From: Paraburkholderia caballeronis
GTDB taxonomy: Bacteria; Pseudomonadota; Gammaproteobacteria; Burkholderiales; Burkholderiaceae
NCBI RefSeq assembly: GCF_900104845.1
Contig: NZ_FNSR01000003.1
Span: 62,001 to 126,000, forward strand
DNA length: 64,000 nt
Direction of reading: 5' to 3'
Both the position numbers and the translations under genes were made by a program. The notes beneath the pieces are model-generated. The model was not told the DNA's origin. It saw only the letters and a list, made by a program, of their open reading frames with translations, and did not search any database. Below, in pieces: positions 1 to 8,880 of the stretch; position 1 is the stretch's first letter; each line of letters opens with the position of its first letter.

Positions 1-1505
1 ATCGCACGGGTCACAGTTCGCCTGCGGCACGGCAAAAGCTTCTGGAACAGAATACGCTGTGGCCGCTGTTCGAGCCATTTCTGGCCGGCGGGCCACAATC
101 CACTGCCACAGACATTGGCGCCATGGTGAGTCGGCTACCTCGCCGCGTCGTCGGGCATCACGGAGAAGCGCGGTTGTGTCCAGCATGCGTGAAAGAGGAC
201 GTTCATGCGTTTGGCATGGTTACTGGCACCGTGCCCACCACGTGCCGGGCGGCAGCGTGTGTTGGCGACACGGCGGGCGCTTGCTGTCGAGCTGCCCTCA
301 ATGTCGTCGACCGTTCCAGTTTCGCGCACGTCTGCTGCGTCAACCGTGGCACGCCTGCCACTGTGGCTGGCACGTGGAAGGCGCGGAAGACACGAGTGCG
401 TTGGACCTGCGGGGCATGCTTGATTACGCGCGTTTCGCCCACGATCTGCTTGATTACCCGTTGGGTCAGGTAGGCCGCTATCGCCTGCGTGCTGCGTATC
501 AGAGCCGTATTCGCGAATTGGGCTTCGGATGGGGATCGCAGGTACAGGCGAAAGCCTTCCAGGAACACTTGATCGGAGAATTGGGTGACGCCTTTCTTTC
601 CGCGATAGATCCGGCGTTCGCCTCAAAGAGGATGAGCTTCTGGATACGCTTGACAGGTGGCGACAGCACCACCTGGGATATGCCGATTACCCGGCACCTG
701 CTGCTGGCGATGTATCTTTTTGGTACGCGAGACAAGTTTGCGCTTGCCCTGCAACGAGTGTCCGATGAGGATGCAGTTCGCGGCACGAGGGCGGCTGAGT
801 CCCATTCTGTGCGTTCCGTGGCGTTGCCTTCATCCACACCACGTGCAGCGCACCAGGGCCGGATACGGGACGAGCTAACAAAAAATCCGAAAACGACGCT
901 TGAAGACCTGTGGCGCAGAACGAATCTGCATCACATCGTGGCTCTACGAGCATGACCGGAAATGGCTTATTGAAACGCTCTCAGCGCCGAGAACGGACGG
1001 AGCGAGCCGAAGGTCGTCTGCAGAAACAGCGTCACCGGACGACGAGCGTTTTGCAGCGCACGTGGACACGGTCGCCGCCGAGTTACTCGCACGGTCCGGC
1101 AAACCGCAACAGGTGACGAAGGAGCGCATGCTCGCAGCGCTCCCTGTGTCTGTCGCGGACACGCCCCGGCACCGCGAGCGATATCCACGCACGCTCAAGC
1201 GGGTTATCGACAACCGGGAGTCGACGTGGCACTTCAGGGCAAGGCGGTTGTGGTGGGCATATGCCGTGCTGGGCGCACGGGGAGACGCACCTCCAATGAT
1301 CGAAGCTGTAGTTCTGTCCGGTGTAGGACTATACGCTGCCCAGGCAATCATCGAATACTGTGGATGGGAGCACTTGTTACCACTGGCTCCAAATATCGAT
1401 GTGCTGGAAAAACTGTCCGGAGCGGGAATCACGATCAAATGGGATGGTCCCCCTGCGTGGCGAGGTCAGGCTATTGGCGGCCGGGCATATCGACGCCGGA
1501 AATGA
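1..1505 (+). pseudogene. tnsD: TnsD/TniQ-family Tn7-like target-selection protein, 5'-truncated by the window edge and frameshifted twice
   Basis: In Tn7-type transposons TnsD/TniQ proteins recognise the insertion site and recruit TnsC. Codons in the frame of base 3 read TLWPLFEPFLAGG and then LCPACVKEDVHAFGM. At about 215-220 the reading moves to the frame of base 59 (YWHRAHHVPGG, CWRHGGRLL, CPQC), giving the CxxC...H...C..H...CxxC zinc finger of TniQ proteins. At about 932-940 it returns to the first frame (SWLYEHDRKWLIETLS), a typical TnsD C-terminal motif. The first shift fits loss of one G in ATGGGTTAC, and the second fits one inserted base. The gene starts outside the window; tnsABC are not visible. 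The family call is confident. Whether the shifts are real or assembly errors cannot be decided from sequence alone. Confidence 0.8.
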
Positions 1506-1790
1506 GGCGGATCAAGAATGATCGAGCGCGGCAGTCTGCGCTAACACGTTCGCTGAAAATGCGTAGTAGGTACCCCTTCCACGCGATCGCGAATCTCATT
1601 ACCACTCAATCGCATCTCGAAAAACAAGATTGGTCAATCTCTGATATTGATTGACATAAACGTTGATTAATTCCGACGTCTCTGTTCAATCTGATTGACG
1701 CTTTTCTGTTGCAACCCCTAAATTTCGGTGCCGATAGCTGCGAAAGCAACGACCTCACCTCGTGCCTTTCAACCGGAATGGGATGTGTGA
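1506..1790. other. AT-richer intergenic region with clustered GATTGAC heptamers
   Basis: No gene is seen between the tnsD relic and vgrG. The stretch is more AT-rich than its surroundings. GATTGAC occurs directly at 1649-1655 and 1693-1699 and inverted (GTCAATC) at 1633-1639, with near-copies at 1663-1669 and 1684-1691. Such clustering next to tnsD could be transposase binding sites at an element end, or an operator for the T6SS genes; neither is shown. Confidence 0.45.
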
Positions 1791-4163
1791 ATGAATGCTG
1801 TGACCAAAAGCTTCACCGACGCGCTGCGCCACCCGAGCGCGCGTTTGAGCCAGCGTCTGCGGGTCTGGGTCGGGATTCTCGAACACGACTTTGACGTGGT
1901 CAAGTTCCGGGTGCGCGGGGGATTCTGCAAGGACTATACGGCGGATGTGACGGTGACTTCGTCGCAGCTCGATCTCGACGGCAAGCAGTACGTCGGACGG
2001 CGTGCCGGGCTGCAGGTCGATGAGCGCGTGGCCGTGCCCTCGGTCAGCTATGTCGAATCCGTCGATCATGAAGCCGCCACTTTCAATGGCGTGATCACGC
2101 GTATCGAGCGTATCGGCGTGAGCCGCGACGAAGCGACCTACCGGCTGCGCATCGAGCCGCGCTTCGCCGCTCTCTGCAAGCGGATCATCAAGTCCGATAC
2201 CTTCAAGGACGTGACGCTGCAGGAAATGATCCGGCAGGCGCTGGTTGATCGCAAGAACTTCGACGCCTTTGACGTGGAGTTCCAGATCGAAGGGCTGCTG
2301 GAGAAGATGGAACAGGTGGTGATGTATGAGGAATCCTTGTGGAATTTCATCACCCGGCACTGCCGTCGCAAGGGCGTTTTCTGGTTCTACAAGCAGGGGC
2401 GCGGCAAGAATGGCCAGCTCGACACGATTGTCTTTGCCAACAATCCGCGCGCCTATATCCGTTCGGTCGAGGTTCCGCTGATCCCGGATTCGGGCCTCTC
2501 GGCGGGGTGCCACGAGGCGGTGCTGTCGCTCAATGACGCGCGTACCCTTGTGCCCGCCACAATTGAACTGTACGAGCGCAACTACCGCACGCCGGAAGAC
2601 CCGTTACGGGCGACGGTAAATGTCTCCAGTGAAGCCGGCGACCGCTCGGTGTTCGGACAGGTCAGCCGTAGCGCAGAGTTCCATCTGACGCAGCAGCAAG
2701 GCGAGGCGCTCACGCAGATGCGGCGCGACGAACAGATCGCACGCCAGGTGACGCTTTCCGGCACGACGAACGCCCTGGGCATTGCGCCGGGCGTCGTGAT
2801 GAAAACGACCAATGTGAAGGTGCCGCGCGCCGAATACGGGTTCGTGATCACGTCGATGGTCATGAAAGGCAGCCGCACGACTCCGGCACACGCCCGCTTC
2901 AAGGCGATGCCCGCGCATCTGACGTACCGGCCCAAATTTGACTACGAGCGGGACTGGCGTTTTCTGAAAGGTCCCGTCGTCGGCATTGTGACAACCTTTG
3001 ATTCGACGCCTTACGGGTGTATGGACGAGCATGGGCGCTATCCCGTCCTGCCGAAGTTCCTGCAGGGCGCGGGCAACACCGACCGGCAACTGCTGAAACT
3101 GCGCCTGGTCCGGGTGTCGTCATCGGATCAGGGCGGTTTGCACGCGCCACTGCTGCCGGATACCGAGGTGCTGCTGGAGGGGGCGCACGCGGACGTGGAC
3201 CGCATGCACATCACCGGAGCCCTGCACGACTATGCCCACCGCGATCCGGTTCGGGGCACCGATGCGTTGTATAGCTATGCCATCTGGCGCTCGCCGTTGC
3301 TCGGTGCTGAGGTCGTTTTCAACGATCTGAAGGACAAGGAAAGCGCACGGCTGGCGACAGTGTACAGCCAGTCGGCGGTGAACCTCGGCTATCTGCTCAA
3401 CAGCAAGAAGCTCCCGCGCGGGACGGGCTACGAGGCGACGACCCAGGCGTGGGCGACCATGCGCGCCGCGAAGGGACTGTTCTTTTCGGCGGACGCAGCA
3501 GCCGGTGCCGACACGCCGCACCTGGACATGCCTGCCGCCGTTGCGCAGCTCAAGGCGGCCCTCCAGCGTGTGACGGATCTGGCATCGGCGACCACGCAGG
3601 CCGGGGCCGATCCTGCTGATCGGGCCACGCAGTCGGCGCTGCTCGACGGCCTGAACCAGCTGCGCGACGCGGGGCTACTCGCGAGCGCCCCGGGCGGCAT
3701 GGCGTTCGTGACGCCGAAGTCGATCCAGCACTCAGCGGGGCAGAACGCGATCGTTACGGCTGGCCAGGACATGGACGTGAGCGTCGTCCAGCGCCTGCGC
3801 ATGGCGGTGGGCGGGATGATCTCGCTGTGCGCGCACAAGCTCGGCATCAACCTCACCGCTGCGAAGGGCAAGTTCACGGCCTCGGCGCTCACTGATGGCA
3901 TGGATCTGTTCGCGAAGCAGCAGCTCCGCGTTGCCAGCGAAAGCGCAGACATTCAGCTTGCCGCGAAAACGAAGATCGCGCTCAACAGCGGCGGGGCCTC
4001 GCTTGAAATCGAGGGCGGCAACATGACGTTCCATTGTCCCGGTGCGTTCACCATCAAGGCGGGCTCGTTCACGTTCGTTGGCCCCGATAACGTGCCGACC
4101 CAGTTGCCGTCCCTGCCGAAGAGCAGCCTGAAGATTTCCGACCCGTATTCGTCATCCCATTGA
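1791..4163 (+). CDS. vgrG: T6SS spike protein VgrG (TssI)
   Basis: VgrG trimers cap the Hcp tube with PAAR and carry effectors out of the cell. This 790-residue protein has the gp27-like N-terminal half (about residues 25-400), an OB-fold/gp5 section and a DUF2345-type C-terminal repeat region (about 640-780). No extra enzymatic tail is seen, so its cargo is probably the separate effector that begins 5 bp downstream. The ATG at 1791 follows a GGGATG purine stretch. It heads a tightly packed + strand cluster through 16.7 kb. Confidence 0.93.
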   Translation: MNAVTKSFTDALRHPSARLSQRLRVWVGILEHDFDVVKFRVRGGFCKDYTADVTVTSSQLDLDGKQYVGRRAGLQVDERVAVPSVSYVESVDHEAATFNGVITRIERIGVSRDEATYRLRIEPRFAALCKRIIKSDTFKDVTLQEMIRQALVDRKNFDAFDVEFQIEGLLEKMEQVVMYEESLWNFITRHCRRKGVFWFYKQGRGKNGQLDTIVFANNPRAYIRSVEVPLIPDSGLSAGCHEAVLSLNDARTLVPATIELYERNYRTPEDPLRATVNVSSEAGDRSVFGQVSRSAEFHLTQQQGEALTQMRRDEQIARQVTLSGTTNALGIAPGVVMKTTNVKVPRAEYGFVITSMVMKGSRTTPAHARFKAMPAHLTYRPKFDYERDWRFLKGPVVGIVTTFDSTPYGCMDEHGRYPVLPKFLQGAGNTDRQLLKLRLVRVSSSDQGGLHAPLLPDTEVLLEGAHADVDRMHITGALHDYAHRDPVRGTDALYSYAIWRSPLLGAEVVFNDLKDKESARLATVYSQSAVNLGYLLNSKKLPRGTGYEATTQAWATMRAAKGLFFSADAAAGADTPHLDMPAAVAQLKAALQRVTDLASATTQAGADPADRATQSALLDGLNQLRDAGLLASAPGGMAFVTPKSIQHSAGQNAIVTAGQDMDVSVVQRLRMAVGGMISLCAHKLGINLTAAKGKFTASALTDGMDLFAKQQLRVASESADIQLAAKTKIALNSGGASLEIEGGNMTFHCPGAFTIKAGSFTFVGPDNVPTQLPSLPKSSLKISDPYSSSH

Positions 4164-4167
4164 AGCC

Positions 4168-6582
4168 ATGATCATCAGCCCTCCCTTTCTTCCGGCATCG
4201 GGCCTGACGGCCAGCGACGCGTCGAAGCCGGACCCCATGATGGACCTCATCGACCAGTTCGAGATCGGCCATCACGGGGCCTGGCCGGTCACCTTCGACC
4301 GGCGTTCTCATTGCGCCATCCATCTGAACCCGGGCGAGCAGACGGAACCTGTCCGTGCGATCGCTGATGGAGATGTTGTGGCGTACCGGGTCTGCAAGAA
4401 CGCCATCTCGGACGGCACGACCGATTCGACGACCGGGCAGCCGGTGCTGAATTCGAATGCTGGCTTCGTTCTGCTGAAGCACAAGACGGATACGGGCGAT
4501 GGCCGCACGCTCACGTACTACTCGCTCTACATGCACCTGCTGGACATGACCAGCCAGGAGCACATCGTCCCCCAACCTAACGATCCGCCGCAGACTGGCT
4601 CGGCGAACGCGCTACCCAGATGGCTGCTCGATACGGCCGGGGGCAAGGATGGCGTTGTCCAGATGGGGGGCACGAAGAAGGTGTACCGCAAGGACATGCT
4701 CGGCTACGTCGGCCAGCATCAGGGCGTGGCGCATCTGCACTTCGAAATCTTCATGGCGGACGCCGATTTCACGGCCTGGTTCGACAAGGTACAGATCGGA
4801 GTGAAAAAGCCGGCTCAGCCGACCACGGGCGACTACTGGGGGCACAGCTACTTCGTCATTTCTGGCCCGCGAGAGTTCTATCCGCAGCCTGCGGGCATGG
4901 ATCAGACCTGGTTTCCTCGCGTGCCGGGTGGCTCGCTTGGCGCAGGCGATACGCTCTATGTCGAGGCATGGTTCAACAAGGGGCAGCGGTTTGCGCGCGC
5001 GTGGATCGATAGGGGTGGCAGTGGCAACGTGACCCTGCTCACGCCCGACCCCATTGCGGACCCATATGACAACGCCCAAAAACGCTACGAATACGACCTG
5101 TATGACCGCGCGATGGCCCTCTATCCGGCGTGCCCGAGTGATGGTTATGAACTGTTGCGGTTTGGGCGCATTCTATCGGACCATCCAACGCTGACGGGGG
5201 CGGCGTGTGCCACCTGGATCGCAGTGCCGTTCGACGAGAACGGTACGCTGGGCTATGTCAACATTGCGCCGGATAGCATCAAGAAGCTGTCCGACGCGGA
5301 TTTCCCGTTCTTTACGGGTTGGCAAAAGGTGGATAGTGACAACACGCCGTTCAACGACGCCGGGCGATGTGATTACGCCACGCTTTGTGGGTTGACCGGT
5401 ATTCAGGATTCGCTGCCATCAGCACAACCTCTTGAAGCCGATCTGAACAACAACGATGAGGCCAATCTGCAGCTTGCCAGCTATGTGCAGAACACGGATG
5501 GAGTGGACGAGAAGCTCAGGGGAATGGTGTTCAAGGCGCGCAGCGAGTGGGATCCGTCCAACAACGAGGAGCGCTACAAGGACCTGAACGACCCATATGG
5601 TTTCTTCGGCAAGCAGAAAGATACCAACCCTGATGGGTACACCAAGTTCACCGATTTCCTGAGCAAGTTCCAGTTTCTCGACAAGACGGCGCTTGCCGGG
5701 CAACAACTCTGGTTCTTCCATCCGCTGGCATTTATCCGGCATTTCAGAAAGTGCGAGTGGTTCGCTGCCGAGGAAATTGCGCAATGTGTCCCGCGTTCGG
5801 TGCTCTCGCTTCACGGAACGCAATTTGTGGCGACAACACGCTCTTGGAATGATTTCTTGGCGCAAGGCAACGCCTGGAAGTCGGAGTTGAACCTGGCTCT
5901 GCGTAAGTACCGCATCAGCTCAACAAAGGAAAGGGCGACCCATTTTCTTGCTCAATTGATGGAGGAATCCGGGTGGCTGAAGGCCGTGCGTGAGTACCAC
6001 GGCGAGGACAGGCCCTATAGCCCGTACTATGGGCGAGGCTTGATTCAGTTGACGCACATGCCGAATTACTCAAAGTACGGTGAATTCAGGAAGTTTCCGG
6101 CTGATCCGTCCGTCCCTGCAAAATTTTCAAGTATCAAGTGGAACCCAGATGTATTGATGGCCGATACGAATACGACGTTCAACCGGCATAACTGTGCCGA
6201 TAGCGCCGCCTTGTATTGGACCTGCAGGAAAATGACCGCGACGGGAACGAACACCATCAAGACAACCGATGCCGGTGGGCTGCAGATCGATACGGCAGTT
6301 CAAGCGTCCAAATCCACTAATGGCAATGTGCCCAATCAAAACGTGAATGGCCTTGACCATCGGTTGCAGTCGTTTGTCTACATCAAGTATGTTCTGCTGG
6401 ATCTGATTGAAGGTGGGTCCTCGGAACAGCTTTCTTTTGTCTGGCGGAGAAGATCGGCAACTGAGACAGTGTTGGACGCGAACGGCGAGCCCGCCTTGGA
6501 CCCCGTTACGCACCATCCGAAGAAAAGATATATCCCGACCACGCATACGATTCAAGTCTCGCTGGAGAAGCAACGGCCATGA
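4168..6582 (+). CDS. VgrG-linked T6SS effector: M23-like peptidase plus GH19-like lysozyme/chitinase fold
   Basis: This 804-residue protein is probably a bifunctional peptidoglycan hydrolase. The N-terminal part (about 30-200) resembles an M23/LytM metallopeptidase: H48-x3-H52 stands where the family has H-x3-D, followed by YxxLYMHL and H189-L-H191-F-E. The C-terminal part (about 590-750) carries a GH19 signature, FLAQLMEES with E599/E600 near the catalytic Glu, then YYGRGLIQLTH. No signal peptide is seen, as expected for VgrG-delivered cargo. The stop overlaps the start of the next gene (ATGA), which is typical of an effector/immunity pair. TseP of Aeromonas, known to combine amidase and lysozyme domains, is a plausible functional analogue. 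Activity of the altered zinc site is inferred. Confidence 0.82.
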   Translation: MIISPPFLPASGLTASDASKPDPMMDLIDQFEIGHHGAWPVTFDRRSHCAIHLNPGEQTEPVRAIADGDVVAYRVCKNAISDGTTDSTTGQPVLNSNAGFVLLKHKTDTGDGRTLTYYSLYMHLLDMTSQEHIVPQPNDPPQTGSANALPRWLLDTAGGKDGVVQMGGTKKVYRKDMLGYVGQHQGVAHLHFEIFMADADFTAWFDKVQIGVKKPAQPTTGDYWGHSYFVISGPREFYPQPAGMDQTWFPRVPGGSLGAGDTLYVEAWFNKGQRFARAWIDRGGSGNVTLLTPDPIADPYDNAQKRYEYDLYDRAMALYPACPSDGYELLRFGRILSDHPTLTGAACATWIAVPFDENGTLGYVNIAPDSIKKLSDADFPFFTGWQKVDSDNTPFNDAGRCDYATLCGLTGIQDSLPSAQPLEADLNNNDEANLQLASYVQNTDGVDEKLRGMVFKARSEWDPSNNEERYKDLNDPYGFFGKQKDTNPDGYTKFTDFLSKFQFLDKTALAGQQLWFFHPLAFIRHFRKCEWFAAEEIAQCVPRSVLSLHGTQFVATTRSWNDFLAQGNAWKSELNLALRKYRISSTKERATHFLAQLMEESGWLKAVREYHGEDRPYSPYYGRGLIQLTHMPNYSKYGEFRKFPADPSVPAKFSSIKWNPDVLMADTNTTFNRHNCADSAALYWTCRKMTATGTNTIKTTDAGGLQIDTAVQASKSTNGNVPNQNVNGLDHRLQSFVYIKYVLLDLIEGGSSEQLSFVWRRRSATETVLDANGEPALDPVTHHPKKRYIPTTHTIQVSLEKQRP
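5526..5750 (+). repeat. Upstream copy of a direct repeat inside the effector gene (linker before the lysozyme domain)
   Basis: These roughly 225 bp recur at about 7051-7277 with roughly 90 percent identity by eye, from GGCGCGCAGCGAGTGGGATC to a TTTAT...CA-TTTAG/C-GAAG-TGCG-TGG end. Beyond both copies the sequences diverge sharply while still encoding related lysozyme-like domains. This is the pattern of a shared recombination arm in a polymorphic toxin. Confidence 0.85.
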
Positions 6583-7112
6583 AGAATGTTTTCATCCTGA
6601 TTTTCTTGCTTTGCTTCTCCGGCTTGGCGTGCGCCTGCGGGACTGATGCGCAACACGAGAAGATGGCAGAAAGGCTGTACGCAGACGCGGAAATGCAGAA
6701 ATTTGTCTGTGGCGCAACCGATTCGTGCTCCATGGAGGATTTCAAGGCCGGGTTGCAATTTCAAAAACACGAAGAGCGCTTCCGCGGACAGGTCCTTTCG
6801 GTGTGTCTAGTTGAGCCGACCTTGACGGCGACCAACTCCTACACAGGAGTATTCGCGGAAAAAAATGGCGAGTACACATTTCAATTTATCTCGTATGGAA
6901 CCGGCGTCAAGGTCCAGGTCAACAAGGCCGGAATCCCGATGATTCTTGAGTACAGTGTCAGCGATCCAGATAACCCGGACTATTCTCTGAATCAATATTT
7001 GTGGAATGGCCAAGCATTTATTTTCTCTCGCACCATGCCGATACATAACTGGTGTTTAAGGCGCGCAGCGAGTGGGATCCGTCCAACAACGAGGAACGCT
7101 ACAAGGACTTGA
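6579..7112 (+). CDS. Putative secreted immunity protein for the upstream effector, with recombination-derived C-terminus
   Basis: This 177-residue protein has a clear signal peptide (hydrophobic residues 4-17, then ACACG, possibly lipoprotein-like or Sec cleaved). A periplasmic location fits neutralising a cell-wall hydrolase. It starts on ATG overlapping the effector stop. It matches no family I recognise. The last 20 or so residues, from about base 7052, are an out-of-frame read of the direct repeat that also encodes effector linker, so the native C-terminus was probably replaced when the second effector tip recombined in. Function is inferred from position and export signal. Confidence 0.6.
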   Translation: MKNVFILIFLLCFSGLACACGTDAQHEKMAERLYADAEMQKFVCGATDSCSMEDFKAGLQFQKHEERFRGQVLSVCLVEPTLTATNSYTGVFAEKNGEYTFQFISYGTGVKVQVNKAGIPMILEYSVSDPDNPDYSLNQYLWNGQAFIFSRTMPIHNWCLRRAASGIRPTTRNATRT

Positions 7113-7277
7113 ACGACCCATATGGTTTCTTCGGCAAGCAGAAAGATACCAACCCGGATGGATACACCAAGTTCACCGATTTCCTGAGCAAGTTTCAGTT
7201 TCTGGACAAGACGCCGCTTGCCGGGCAGCAACTTTGGTTTTTCCATCCGCTGGCGTTTATTCGTCACTTTAGGAAGT
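7051..7277 (+). repeat. Downstream copy of the effector-linker direct repeat
   Basis: This copy starts at GTGTTTAAGG straight after an in-frame TAA (7046-7048). It encodes the same linker as 5526-5750 but has no start of its own and no N-terminal domain. It marks the junction of an orphan toxin-tip cassette. Confidence 0.85.
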
Positions 7278-8087
7278 GCGCGTGGCTTAATGCTCAGGAA
7301 ATGGCAGAGTGCTTTCCGCGTAGCCTACTGCAGTTAGAGTTGACTCAATTTCGACCATCAAAGTTGGCGTGGAATAGCGCGCTTTCACATGCGGAAAAAT
7401 GGAATAAATCGTTCAATATTGGGACGAGAAAGTATGGAATTAACTCGATTCGCTTATTTCATTTTTTTGTCGCACGTTATTCCTGAGACTGGCAGACTGA
7501 GCCTGGTCAAGGAGATCGGTGGTGAACAAAAATCCTATAGTCCCTATTATGGGCGGGGGCTTATTCAGCTAACACACCTCGAAAATTATGAGCCTTATGG
7601 GAATTTTCGAAAATTTCATTCTGGAGTCGTGCCAGAGAAATTCCATGCGCTTGGATGGGACCCTGATGTCTTGATCGCCAAAGATAATAGTGGGGCGCAA
7701 AATACTGATAACTGTGTCGATAGTGCTTGTTTTTATGTTGTGAAGCGAAGTGGAATGCTGTCGCACGTGGATGCTGGCGTTACGCAGGACGATGCGATCA
7801 AGGCAAGTAAAGATGTTAACGGCTACGTGGCCATTGAAAATCTTAATGGATTGGAGGTTCGTCTTCAATCGGTCGTCTATTTGCGAAACATTCTTACTGA
7901 TGAGATTTTTAAAAGTGAACAGGTCGCCATAACTTTTGACTGGCGGGGAAACTCCACAAAAGAACCGGTCCTGAATGCGCAGGGTGTTCCTGTTATGGAG
8001 GGCCATCCACCGCATCAACACCCGAAAAAGAAATTTTATAAAACGACTCATACCATCAATGCATCTATTGAACGGCAGACTCCCTAA
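7052..8087 (+). pseudogene. Orphan effector C-terminal tip (GH19-like lysozyme domain), frameshifted in a T7 tract
   Basis: The region encodes a homologue of effector residues 454-804 without the peptidase half. Reading starts in the frame of 7052 (linker, then RKYGINSIRLFHFF) and stops at 7486. The remainder (SHVIPETG, YYGRGLIQLTHLENY, through HTINASIERQTP) is in the frame of 7389. The shift falls in CATTTTTTTGTCG at about 7461-7470. With six Ts instead of seven the reading becomes HFLSHVIPETG, which aligns with HFLAQLMEESG of the intact effector, so one extra T explains the break. The catalytic-position Glu is kept. The sequence is AT-richer than the first copy. It is followed by its own candidate immunity gene. 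Confidence 0.8.
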
Positions 8088-8521
8088 TGAAGAAAGTTAT
8101 TAGCCAGCTATTTGCTATCGCTGTCATATTGCTGCCAGCAGTTGCGCACTGTGAAATTTCAGAGGAGGTATATTGCTTCGATTCTAATGGAGCGGGATCA
8201 AAGAATTTCGGCCTTCATGTTTTGTACGATGATGCTGAAAAATGGTCTGGAGCATTTTTGAAGTATCGCGGTGCGAAATCAGCAATAACGTTGGTACCAA
8301 AGAGTGAAGAATCGGAAGAGATCAATCCGGGGCGTCCGGATCAGGTGACGACTACGTGGTATGAAGTTTACGGCGGAAAAATCACGGGGGAGTATGAAAT
8401 GATGAGTCAAGGTGCGAATGTATATTCTATGACGTACAAGAATTACGGGACTCGTAAGCAAATTCCGTTTACTTTTGATCCGGAGGCGTTAGGGAAAAAT
8501 GGCTCCGAATGCATTTGGTGA
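8087..8521 (+). CDS. Putative secreted immunity protein for the orphan effector tip
   Basis: This 144-residue protein starts on TAATG overlapping the orphan tip stop. It has an N-terminal signal peptide (about residues 1-22, hydrophobic core ending AHC) and no further membrane segment, so it is exported. It is not obviously similar to the 177-residue protein at 6579, which fits a different toxin variant having a different partner. The coding sequence is low in GC compared with the rest of the island. The immunity role is inferred from position only. Confidence 0.55.
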   Translation: MKKVISQLFAIAVILLPAVAHCEISEEVYCFDSNGAGSKNFGLHVLYDDAEKWSGAFLKYRGAKSAITLVPKSEESEEINPGRPDQVTTTWYEVYGGKITGEYEMMSQGANVYSMTYKNYGTRKQIPFTFDPEALGKNGSECIW

Positions 8522-8619
8522 TGTGACGAAACCTGCTGTTTGATTTCGTTCGATTTGAAGAATATGCGGCGCATTTTTATCGATATGTGCTGAAGTTGCT
8601 AAAGGGTTTTCATTAACAT

Positions 8620-8880
8620 ATGCAATCTCCCATCCGCAAAGGCGACAAACTCGAACACGGCGGCGAAGTTACGGGCGGTTCGCCGTGGTTCGAGGTGATG
8701 GGCCGCCCGCTCGCCCGGAAGGGCGACGAGGCGATCTGCGAGCAGCACGGGCCAACCACGATTGATGAGGGCTACGAGAAGTTCCCCGATCGCGACGGCA
8801 AGTGGGTTGCCTTCCATCATTACCGCTGCGCGTGCGGCTGCCGTCTACTGTCGTCGCTCATGAATTTCAACATCGAGTAA
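8620..8880 (+). CDS. PAAR-domain protein, T6SS spike tip
   Basis: This small protein (86 residues) has the PAAR layout: GDKLEHGGEVTGGSP, GRPLARKGDEAIC, then HGPTTI and a CACGC segment. PAAR proteins sharpen the VgrG spike and can carry effectors. It has no C-terminal toxin extension. A 98 bp AT-rich spacer separates it from the immunity gene, and its stop overlaps the next start (TAATG at 8878-8882). Confidence 0.88.
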   Translation: MQSPIRKGDKLEHGGEVTGGSPWFEVMGRPLARKGDEAICEQHGPTTIDEGYEKFPDRDGKWVAFHHYRCACGCRLLSSLMNFNIE

